From CAZOWW01 sp964583765 (lineage in GTDB: Bacteria; Actinomycetota; Actinomycetes; Actinomycetales; Kineosporiaceae), in the NCBI GenBank assembly GCA_964583765.1, contig CAZOWW010000069.1:1-30617 (forward strand): a stretch of DNA of 30,617 bases. Reading direction: 5' to 3'. The first letter of the stretch is position 1, and each line of letters starts with the position of its first letter. The notes beneath the pieces were generated by a model. That model was not told the DNA's origin and made no database searches. It saw nothing but the letters and a program-made list of their open reading frames with translations. Shown piece after piece: positions 1 through 6,226 of this stretch. Made by a program: the position numbers and the translations under genes.

Positions 1-49
1 CCCAACCCCGATGGCCCTCACCGCTCAATCCCACGTGCGAAGGACGGGG

Positions 50-406
50 CTAGAGGTACAGGCCGGGCGCCCCGTCGTCCACCCGCGGGGCGGCCACCGC
101 GTGGATGTCCCGCTCCCGCAGCAGCACGTACTGGCTGCCCTGCAGTTCGACCTCGGCCCGGTCCTCGGGGTCGTACAACACCCGGTCGCCGATCTCCACC
201 TGCCGCACGTATCCGCCGACCGCGACGACGGAGGCCCAGCTGAGGCGCCTGCCGACGGTCGCGGTGGCCGGGATCACGATCCCCGCGGTCGACCGTCGTT
301 CCCCGGCCTCCCCGTCCAGGTCCACGAGGACCCGGTCGTGGAGCATGCGGATGGGAACACGCCCTCGCTCACTGGGGACCTGCGGCTGCGCCGACGCCAT
401 GCTCAC
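50..406 (-). CDS. GroES-like 10 kDa co-chaperonin family protein
   Basis: A 118-residue protein with the GroES fold signature: LHDRVLVD near residue 22, then a variable 'STAGIVIP' mobile-loop-like segment, 'ASVVAVGGYV' and 'EIGDRVLYDPEDRAEVELQGSQYVLLRERDI', all in GroES order. GroES normally forms the heptameric lid of GroEL. Here the N-terminal ~20 residues and the C-terminal tail (APRVDDGAPGLYL) are extra, and no groEL is present, so this is probably the divergent stand-alone GroES-like paralogue seen in actinomycetes rather than the main co-chaperonin. The GTG start at 406 overlaps the upstream membrane-protein stop by 4 nt (GTGA), which implies translational coupling; ATG at 400 is the alternative. 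The family is clear; a chaperonin role is inferred. Confidence 0.82.
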   Translation of the reverse strand: MSMASAQPQVPSERGRVPIRMLHDRVLVDLDGEAGERRSTAGIVIPATATVGRRLSWASVVAVGGYVRQVEIGDRVLYDPEDRAEVELQGSQYVLLRERDIHAVAAPRVDDGAPGLYL

Positions 407-849
407 GATCGAACGTTACCGCGCCGCCAGGCGCCACCCACGCCGACGGCCACCGCCACCAGTGCCACGGCGAGCCCCGCGGTGCCCGAGACCAGGTCCA
501 GCCGCACACTCGCATCCGTGCCCATCGGCCACACCCCGAGCACGTGCAACGGGAGCCAGAGCGTCACGGGCAGGAGCAAGCCGGAGGAGAGCCCGGTCGC
601 CCCCAGGGCCAGCGGGCGCACCGTCGAGGGCGTCGTGGCCCCGTCGTGGTTCCAGTTGAGCATCCGGTCCACGAGCGCCACCTGGGGCGTGCAGGCCAGA
701 GCGAACAGGATGCCCACGAGCAGCTGCGCACCGAGTCCGTTCCCGTGGGGGGTGTGCACCTGGTGGAGGCCCGGTAGGGCCCACACGAGACCCGCCACGG
801 CTCCCGCCACAGGCGCCAGCAGGACCGCGATCGGTGAGCTCGGCTTCAC
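403..849 (-). CDS. Small polytopic membrane protein, function unknown
   Basis: A 148-residue hydrophobic protein that I do not recognise by name. About four membrane segments are visible: residues ~6-26 (AVLLAPVAGAVAGLVWALPG), ~40-55 (LLVGILFALACTPQVALVD), ~78-98 (LGATGLSSGLLLPVTLWLPL) and ~118-138 (TAGLAVALVAVAVGVG). The loop between the second and third carries the hydrophilic 'RMLNWNHDG'. The GTG at 849 is chosen because the hydrophobic region begins right after it and the upstream extension is a low-complexity Arg-rich read-through; the ribosome site is weak, so the start is uncertain (ATG at 948 is possible). Its stop overlaps the GroES-like gene by 4 nt, forming a two-gene operon divergent from the peroxiredoxin. 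Confidence 0.65.
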   Translation of the reverse strand: MKPSSPIAVLLAPVAGAVAGLVWALPGLHQVHTPHGNGLGAQLLVGILFALACTPQVALVDRMLNWNHDGATTPSTVRPLALGATGLSSGLLLPVTLWLPLHVLGVWPMGTDASVRLDLVSGTAGLAVALVAVAVGVGGAWRRGNVRS

Positions 850-961
850 ACCGGCAGGGTAGTGCGCAATCGGCACCCCTCGGTGCAGGCCCTCCGCCCT
901 TGACGCACGGTCCGGGCCGCCGCGGGCCCACGTTCCGTGCGACATGACCGATCGTGGGACA

Positions 962-967
962 TAGGCT
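962..967 (+). promoter_or_regulatory. Candidate -10 element of the peroxiredoxin gene
   Basis: TAGGCT fits the TANNNT pattern of actinobacterial housekeeping -10 boxes and lies 45 nt before the ATG, giving a leader of about 40 nt. The -35 region is not a good match. The identical hexamer precedes the tRNA-Leu gene at 1590. Confidence 0.35.
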
Positions 968-1012
968 CGGGACGATGGCTGCCGCCGGCGGCCCCGGCGA
1001 CCAGGAGCGCAC

Positions 1013-1477
1013 ATGCCCCGGCTGGAGATCGGCGATCCTGCTCCCGAGTTCACCCTCACCGCGGCGGACGGCTCCACGATCTCGCTCGCCGACTTCCGGG
1101 GACGCCAGGTGATCGTGTACTTCTACCCCGCGGCGATGACTCCGGGATGCACCAAGCAGGCCTGCGACTTCCGGGACAGCCTGGACGCCCTGCACGCCGC
1201 CGGGTACTCCGTGCTGGGCATCTCCCCCGACAGTCCGGCCACGCTCACCCGGTTCGTCGAGCGGGACCACATCACCTTCCCCCTGCTCTCCGACCCGGGC
1301 CGCGAGGTCCTCGAGGCCTACGGCGCCTGGGGCGAGAAGAGCCTGTACGGCAAGAAGGTCACCGGCGTGATCCGATCCACGGTGGTGGTCACCGCGGACG
1401 GCACCGTGCAACTGGCCCGGTACAACGTCAAGGCCACAGGACACGTCGCGTCGCTGCGGACGGCGCTGGGCATCTGA
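1013..1477 (+). CDS. bcp: Thioredoxin-dependent thiol peroxidase (Bcp/PrxQ peroxiredoxin)
   Basis: A 154-residue peroxiredoxin of the usual Bcp/PrxQ length. The thioredoxin-fold start GDPAPEFTL is followed by the active-site segment FYPAAMTPGCTKQACDFRD. The peroxidatic Cys46 and resolving Cys51 are five residues apart, which is the PrxQ alpha2-type two-cysteine arrangement, and Thr43-Pro44 complete the TPxC-like pocket. Further family marks are 'VLGISPDSPATLTRFVERDHITFPLLSDPG' and 'YGKKVTGVIRSTVVV'. It reduces hydrogen peroxide and organic hydroperoxides in the cytoplasm and is recycled by thioredoxin. The ATG at 1013 has AGGAG six nt upstream. The gene is monocistronic, with a hairpin just after the stop. 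Confidence 0.96.
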   Translation: MPRLEIGDPAPEFTLTAADGSTISLADFRGRQVIVYFYPAAMTPGCTKQACDFRDSLDALHAAGYSVLGISPDSPATLTRFVERDHITFPLLSDPGREVLEAYGAWGEKSLYGKKVTGVIRSTVVVTADGTVQLARYNVKATGHVASLRTALGI

Positions 1478-1499
1478 CCCCAGGTCCGCCGTACCGAGG

Positions 1500-1519
1500 C
1501 CGATCCGACCCCGGATCGG
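1500..1519 (+). terminator. Hairpin terminator of bcp
   Basis: CCGATCCG and CGGATCGG form a perfect 8-bp stem with an ACCC tetraloop, 22 nt after the bcp stop. There is no T-tract, as is common in actinomycetes. Confidence 0.6.
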
Positions 1520-1589
1520 AGGGCGATCCGGGGTGAGTGGGGACGGCGTCCGTCTCGGAACTCGGTGTCTGCCGCCGCCCGGCCGAGCG

Positions 1590-1595
1590 TAGGCT
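1590..1595 (+). promoter_or_regulatory. Candidate -10 element of tRNA-Leu
   Basis: TAGGCT ends 9 nt before the mature tRNA 5' end, which is right for transcription starting just upstream of the tRNA. No clear -35 is visible. Confidence 0.4.
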
Positions 1596-1604
1596 GAACG
1601 TCAC

Positions 1605-1689
1605 GCGGGAGTGGTGTAACTGGCAGCCACGCAGGATTTAGGTTCCTGTGCCTTCGGGCGTGCGGGTTCGAGTCCCGCCTTCCGCACCA
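1605..1689 (+). tRNA. tRNA-Leu, anticodon UAG (codons CUN), CCA encoded
   Basis: This is a class II tRNA of 82 nt plus an encoded CCA (1687-1689). The acceptor stem pairs GCGGGAG with CTTCCGC. The anticodon stem CAGGA/TCCTG holds loop TTTAGGT, which gives anticodon TAG. A long variable arm (GCC-TTCG-GGC) is typical of leucine tRNAs. The T arm is GCGGG-TTCGAGT-CCCGC. Confidence 0.96.
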
Positions 1690-1880
1690 GCTGGCCGGCC
1701 TCTCGACGGGATCATCCCGCTCGACACCTGGTTCTCACCAGCCTCCGTGTTTCACCGGGGTCGAGGTGAGCGTGCGACACGTCGGGGAGGTGCACCTCTT
1801 TCCGCGCGACGGACTTCATGGGCCGCTGGACCGGAACAGGTCGGGGGGCGACCAGCGGTGGGTCGCGTGGGCGGGGCTGG

Positions 1881-1907
1881 TCCTTTTCAACAGCTCCTTT
1901 CAACAGC
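1881..1907. repeat. 13/14-nt tandem duplication over the oxidoreductase stop
   Basis: TCCTTTTCAACAGC is followed directly by TCCTTTCAACAGC. The pair spans the stop codon (1900-1902) of the minus-strand oxidoreductase gene, so slippage here would change its C-terminus. Confidence 0.7.
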
Positions 1908-2268
1908 GATTCATGCGCAGAAGCTCGGACTCTTCCGAGATACCCGGCGGCTTCTTGACACCTGGGGGCAGCAGCGGCCAGACGTCCCGTTTCTTGACCA
2001 TTTGCGGGGAGTCCAGCCTGATCTCCGTGCCGTCGATCGACAGGCCAGCCGTTCCCGCGGAGATCACGTTCCGAACCCAGTCCGTGCGCGGCCCGTACAT
2101 CGGGATGAACAGGTAGCCATCAGGGAGGGGATGAGCGTCGAGCGGGGTCCGATAGGTCCGGCCGGTGGTCCTGCCCACGTGCGTCAACACCGGCCGAACG
2201 CCCCGGCGGATCTCCACGGGGTTGAAAACCCGCTTGTTCACCCGGGCGAGCCATCGCGGCAGCGCCAT
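1900..2268 (-). CDS. Nitroreductase/deazaflavin-dependent oxidoreductase family protein (Ddn-like)
   Basis: A 122-residue protein of the small split-beta-barrel family that includes mycobacterial Ddn and other F420H2-dependent reductases. Family marks: N-terminal amphipathic helix 'LARVNKRVFNPVEIRRG', the 'LTHVGRTTGRTYRTPLDAHPLPDGYLFIP' strands with the GRxxGRxRxTPL signature, and 'YGPRTDWVRNVISAG' with the conserved Gly-x-x-x-x-Trp-x-x-Asn block. Such proteins use reduced F420 (or a flavin) to reduce quinones or other electron-poor compounds; the substrate is not predictable here. ATG at 2268 has GAGGTGAGG upstream; a GTG one codon earlier is possible. The small acidic gene lies 57 nt upstream on the same strand and may be cotranscribed. 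Confidence 0.85.
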   Translation of the reverse strand: MALPRWLARVNKRVFNPVEIRRGVRPVLTHVGRTTGRTYRTPLDAHPLPDGYLFIPMYGPRTDWVRNVISAGTAGLSIDGTEIRLDSPQMVKKRDVWPLLPPGVKKPPGISEESELLRMNRC

Positions 2269-2325
2269 CACAACCTCACCTCACGGTCGACGGGACGTCC
2301 TTCCTGTGGTGCCACGGCCTGCTCG

Positions 2326-2511
2326 TCAGCCGTTCAGGGCAGGGTTGATCGCCTTCCGCCAGTTGAGCTCGTCGTCATCCCGCAGGGGCTCGGCAGGTGC
2401 CTCGGGGACGCCGATCGTCTGCTCCTCGAACGGCACCCGCACGGATCCTTCGAGGTCGGACAGGCTCGTGCGGTAGTTGACCTCGGGGTGCTCGTTCGCT
2501 CGCTGGGTCAT
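2326..2511 (-). CDS. Small acidic hypothetical protein (61 aa)
   Basis: This short protein is rich in Glu, Asp and Pro and has no membrane segment or cysteine. It starts MTQRANEHPEVNY, has an acidic middle (VPEAPAEPLRDDDELNW) and ends RKAINPALNG. It is supported as a real gene by a strong ribosome site (GGGGGA five nt before ATG 2511) and a composition unlike the Arg-rich shadow frames. I do not recognise the family. It precedes the deazaflavin-type oxidoreductase in the same direction. A function cannot be assigned. Confidence 0.6.
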   Translation of the reverse strand: MTQRANEHPEVNYRTSLSDLEGSVRVPFEEQTIGVPEAPAEPLRDDDELNWRKAINPALNG

Positions 2512-2680
2512 GGCTCCCCCTCGATTCGGATCGACGTCCCGCCTCGCGCGCAAGGGCGTGTCCCGGCCGGACGAATCCGGCACCGGCGAGGTCAGCATGA
2601 CACTCCGCAATGCCTCCGACCAGGTCTTCTGCGTCACGGCAGCGGACCGCCCCGCCGTCCGACCCAGGCCGCGGCGAGCC

Positions 2681-5600
2681 CTACCGGCCCCGCCCTGCCC
2701 CGCCGTGCTCGACCTCGTCCGACTCTCGCTGCGGGCTGCGGGGCCCGGGCACCGGCGCCGAACCAGCGCTGTGCCCCGCCGGGCCGGAGCCGTGTTCCGC
2801 AGGGCCTGAGCCGTGCGCCCCCGCGTCAGAACCGTGCTCCCCGGAGCCCTGGTGACCGAGCACAGCGGCGTCCGGGCTGCGCTCGGGAGAACCCTGGCCA
2901 CGTTCCGGCACGACGCCGGACAGGTACACCTTCGCGAAGTCCTCCGCGGGCAGCGGCCGCGCGAACAGGTAACCCTGCGCCGTGCGGCACTGGTAGGACA
3001 ACAACAGATCCGCCTGGCCCTGGGTCTCCACACCCTCGGCCACGACGTCCAGGTTCAGCGCCCGGCCCAGGCCGACGATCGTCTTGAGGATCTCCCGGTC
3101 CCGCCGCCGCTCCTGCGCGTGGGTGAGGAAGGAACGGTCGATCTTGAGCACGTCCACGGGCAGATCACGGAGGTAGGCGAAGCTGGAGTACCCGGTACCG
3201 AAGTCGTCCACGGCCACCCGCACCCCCACGTCGCGGAGCCCGGAGAAGGCCGGGACGACGTGCGGCAGGTTGTCCATGATCTGCGACTCGGTGAGCTCGA
3301 CCTCGAGGTCCTCCAACGGCACGCGGTGCGCGCGGCAGGCCCGCGAGACCTCGGCGACCAGGTCGGTCTGCTGCACCTGGTGGGCGGAGACGTTCACCCC
3401 GATCCGCACCACCCGCCCGAAGGACTCCCGCCACCGCGCCGACTGCCGGCAGGCCTCGTCCAGGACCCACGCCCCCAGGTCGCAGATGAGTCCGCACTCC
3501 TCGGCCAGGGGCACGAACTCCAGCGGACCGAGCAGGCCGCGCTCGGGGTGCTGCCAGCGCACCAGCGCCTCCACCCCGCACAGGGACCGGTCCGCGATCG
3601 CCACCTTGGGCTGGTAGTGGAGCACCAGCCCGCCGGAGTCCACCGCGGTCCGCAGATCCATCTCCAGCTGCAGCCGGGACTGTACGAGGGCGGTCATCTC
3701 CGGGCGGAAGAACGCGCAGTTGCCCCCGCCCCCGGCCTTGGCCGAGTGCATGGCTGCCTCGGCGTGACGGATCAACTCGGCGGCGTCCCGCCCGTCCTCG
3801 GGGTAGTTCGCGATGCCCACGGACGCGCCCACCCGCAGCACCTGCCCGTGGATGCTCGCGGGCTGCGAGAGATCGCTGATCACCCGCCGGGCGACGTGGG
3901 CCTGACCCTCCAGGGCCACGGTCTGGGTGAGCACGGCCACGAACTCGTCGCCGCCGACCCGGGCCACCGTGTCTGACTCGCGCAGGCTGTCCTTCAGCCG
4001 GGTGGCGCTCTCGCAGAGCACGGCGTTGCCGACCTCGTGGCCGTAGGAGCCGTTGACCGCCCGGAACCGGTCGAGGTCCACGAACATGACGCCCAGCCGG
4101 TCCCCCTCCCGCTCCGCGAGCGCGATGCGGTGGTTCAGGCGGTCGGTGAGCAGGGCCCGGTTCGGCAGCCCGGTCAGCTCGTCGTGGAAGGCCAGGTGCG
4201 CGATGTAGTCGTCCTTGCGACGCAGCTCACTCACGTCATTGCAGATGATCACGTACTGGTCGACCTGCGCCCCGGACCCGCCCACCACGGAGACACTCAC
4301 CCGGGCGAGGAACTCCTGCCCGTCCCGGCGTCGGACGGTCATCTCCCCCTCCCAGCAACCGTCCTGTTCCAGGGCCTGGCGCAACGCCCGGTACGTGTCC
4401 GTCCCCTGGCGACCCGGCCGCAACAGACTGACCGGTCGACCGACCAGATCCTGCAGGCGATAGCCGGTCGCCGCGACGAGCGACGGATTCAACGAGAGCA
4501 CGCGGGCCCGCGCGTCCACGATCGCGATGCCGTCGGGAGCCTGGTCGAACACGGTCGAGGACAGGCGCAGTTGCGCCTCCATGCGCCGCCGTTCGGCCAT
4601 CTCCCCGTGGAGCCGCAGGACCGTCCCCTGCAGTTCATCGGTGTCCAGGCACGTCTTGATCGCCTTGCCGATGTCCAGGCGCAGCGTCTCTGCCACGGGT
4701 GTCGCCCCGGGTTGGTACTCCAGGATCAGGTTGCCCAGGTCGGTGCCCCCGGCGCTGAGCCGGACGACGCAGAGCATCCCGTGGGTGAGTTCATCGTGCA
4801 GGTACCCGGGCAGCAGGCAGTCCCGGAATCGAGCGGCACCGAGGGGGTGCGTGGCGCCGTCGCGGAAGTCCAGGAGCAGCTGTCCCACCCGGTGGGCCCC
4901 CGACGACGCCCCCGCGACCCCACCGGTGTCCGGGCGCAGCACCAGGAAGCACCGCCGCACGCCCAACGGCCCGAGCTCCGCCGCGAGGGTCGTGGTCACG
5001 TCGTCCAGGGTCCGGCACCGCAACAACTCGCGGCTGAGACGGATCTGCGCGTTCTGGTCGCTCAGGTGTGTCCTGGTGAGTCGCGACAGTTCGTCGGCGG
5101 CGGCCGCGGTCAGGGCCTCCCGCTCCTCGTCCCCCGGGATCCAGGTGCTCCCCCGGCGCACCACACGGCAGGGCATCCGCAGATGTTCCCCACCGGGGGC
5201 ACCGCCGATCTGCCTGAGGAGCGCAGCCGCCGCGGCCCTTCCCTGTTCCACGAGGTCCTGGTCGACCGTGGTGATGCCGGGCCAGGTGAGCACGGCGATC
5301 GGGGCGTTGTCGAAGCCCGTCACCGCGACGTCCTCGGGGACCCGCAGCCCCGCCGCTGTGACGGCACTCAGCGCGGACGCCGCCGTCCAGTCGTCCACGG
5401 TGACCACGGCGTCCAGGTCGCGCCGCCGGGCGAGCAGAGCACGGACGGCTCGGAACCCCTCGTCCCGATTCCCCTCGCCGTCGATCACCAGGTCCTCGTG
5501 GACGGGGATCCCTCGACGGGCCAGTTCCTCCCGGAACACCTGCTCGCGCTCCAGGTGGTCCACCTGGTGCGACATCCCGCGCACGAGGGCGGGCATGCGC

Positions 5601-5974
5601 GAGCCGTGCTCGTCGAGCAGATGGGCCATCAGGGCCCGCATCCCCTGGACATTGTCGGCACGGACACAGGTCTGCCCCGGCAGGTCCTGGGCCAGGTGCA
5701 CGGTCGGGACACCCCGTTCGGCGGCCACACGCTGCAGTTCCTGCTCCTGCTCGGGTCGCACGGCCACCGTGGTGATCAGACCGGCCGGAGCACAGTGCGC
5801 GATCAGGCAGTCCAACTGCTCCGGCAGATCCGCCATGAGTGCTTCGATGGCGTAGACGGCCACCGCGTAGCCCTCGTCCTCGAGTACCCGCCCGATGCCC
5901 GCGAGCAGCGACTCCTGGTAGGAGTCCAACCCGGACACCACGACCACGACGAGGCGTCCCCGGCCCGACGGCAT
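2681..5974 (-). CDS. Soluble LacI-type sensor / PAS / GGDEF / EAL cyclic-di-GMP enzyme
   Basis: A 1,097-residue multidomain protein. Residues ~8-280 read as a LacI/GalR-type periplasmic-binding-like domain (DSYQESLLAGIGRVLEDEGY, 'VAVTGFDNAPIAVLTWPGITTVDQD'), with no helix-turn-helix and no signal peptide. About 300-460 is a helical/GAF-like linker. A PAS domain covers ~466-590 (DQAPDGIAIVDARARVLSLN). The GGDEF domain has an intact GGDEF at 674-678. The EAL domain has EAL at 802-804, 'GVNVSA', 'ELTES', D923-D924 in DDFGTGYSS, 'LKIDRSF' and 'AEGVE', so both cyclase and phosphodiesterase sites look complete. It should make and/or break c-di-GMP in the cytoplasm in response to a small ligand, perhaps a sugar. 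ATG 5974 is chosen for GGGAGGT eight nt upstream; ATG 6019 lacks a ribosome site. The tail from ~1040 is low complexity. Confidence 0.93.
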   Translation of the reverse strand: MPSGRGRLVVVVVSGLDSYQESLLAGIGRVLEDEGYAVAVYAIEALMADLPEQLDCLIAHCAPAGLITTVAVRPEQEQELQRVAAERGVPTVHLAQDLPGQTCVRADNVQGMRALMAHLLDEHGSRMPALVRGMSHQVDHLEREQVFREELARRGIPVHEDLVIDGEGNRDEGFRAVRALLARRRDLDAVVTVDDWTAASALSAVTAAGLRVPEDVAVTGFDNAPIAVLTWPGITTVDQDLVEQGRAAAAALLRQIGGAPGGEHLRMPCRVVRRGSTWIPGDEEREALTAAAADELSRLTRTHLSDQNAQIRLSRELLRCRTLDDVTTTLAAELGPLGVRRCFLVLRPDTGGVAGASSGAHRVGQLLLDFRDGATHPLGAARFRDCLLPGYLHDELTHGMLCVVRLSAGGTDLGNLILEYQPGATPVAETLRLDIGKAIKTCLDTDELQGTVLRLHGEMAERRRMEAQLRLSSTVFDQAPDGIAIVDARARVLSLNPSLVAATGYRLQDLVGRPVSLLRPGRQGTDTYRALRQALEQDGCWEGEMTVRRRDGQEFLARVSVSVVGGSGAQVDQYVIICNDVSELRRKDDYIAHLAFHDELTGLPNRALLTDRLNHRIALAEREGDRLGVMFVDLDRFRAVNGSYGHEVGNAVLCESATRLKDSLRESDTVARVGGDEFVAVLTQTVALEGQAHVARRVISDLSQPASIHGQVLRVGASVGIANYPEDGRDAAELIRHAEAAMHSAKAGGGGNCAFFRPEMTALVQSRLQLEMDLRTAVDSGGLVLHYQPKVAIADRSLCGVEALVRWQHPERGLLGPLEFVPLAEECGLICDLGAWVLDEACRQSARWRESFGRVVRIGVNVSAHQVQQTDLVAEVSRACRAHRVPLEDLEVELTESQIMDNLPHVVPAFSGLRDVGVRVAVDDFGTGYSSFAYLRDLPVDVLKIDRSFLTHAQERRRDREILKTIVGLGRALNLDVVAEGVETQGQADLLLSYQCRTAQGYLFARPLPAEDFAKVYLSGVVPERGQGSPERSPDAAVLGHQGSGEHGSDAGAHGSGPAEHGSGPAGHSAGSAPVPGPRSPQRESDEVEHGGAGRGR
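2753..2815 (-). repeat. 21-nt tandem repeats in the GGDEF/EAL protein tail
   Basis: Three 21-nt units encode HGSGPAE, HGSGPAG and HSAGSAP in the C-terminal tail after the EAL domain. The tail is likely disordered. Confidence 0.7.
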
Positions 5975-6226
5975 GCAGATCGACCTCCCGCGGGTGGTTG
6001 TCGCCTCCTCGTGAGACATCGGGACGGGGTACCAGCAGCTTGACCGTGTGGACGCCCGAACCTGTTCCCCGGACGCCGAGGGGCATGCCGCCCCCGGGAC
6101 GGAGGGGAGCACGCAGGGGCAGGGGGCACACAACGGACAGGGGACACACGGGGAACCGGGAGCACGCAGGGAACGGGAGAGCACCCGGGACGGTGGGTTA
6201 CCTCCCGGAGCGAACGGGGAGGGTCG
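5975..6226 (-). promoter_or_regulatory. C-rich, G-poor leader between the molybdoenzyme and c-di-GMP genes
   Basis: Read on the minus strand, roughly 6180 to 6090 is C- and T-rich with few G residues, the composition of Rho-utilisation sites. It contains a 14-nt direct repeat, GGGAGCACGCAGGG on the plus strand, at 6105-6118 and 6158-6171. No gene is visible. It may carry Rho-dependent termination of the upstream gene or the leader of the GGDEF/EAL gene. Confidence 0.35.
6201..6222 (-). terminator. Weak hairpin after the molybdoenzyme gene
   Basis: CCTCCC and GGGAGG form a 6-bp stem with a 10-nt loop, 4 nt downstream of the stop at 6227. It is a weak candidate, directly before the C-rich stretch. 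Confidence 0.35.

Noticed and set aside
1605..1689. tRNA-Leu as an attachment site for an integrated element.
   Set aside because: No integrase gene and no second copy of the tRNA 3' end were seen within the window.
4037..6043. A long plus-strand open frame opposite the LacI-PAS-GGDEF gene.
   Set aside because: It is a shadow of the c-di-GMP gene; His/Gln/Arg-rich composition and no recognisable motif.
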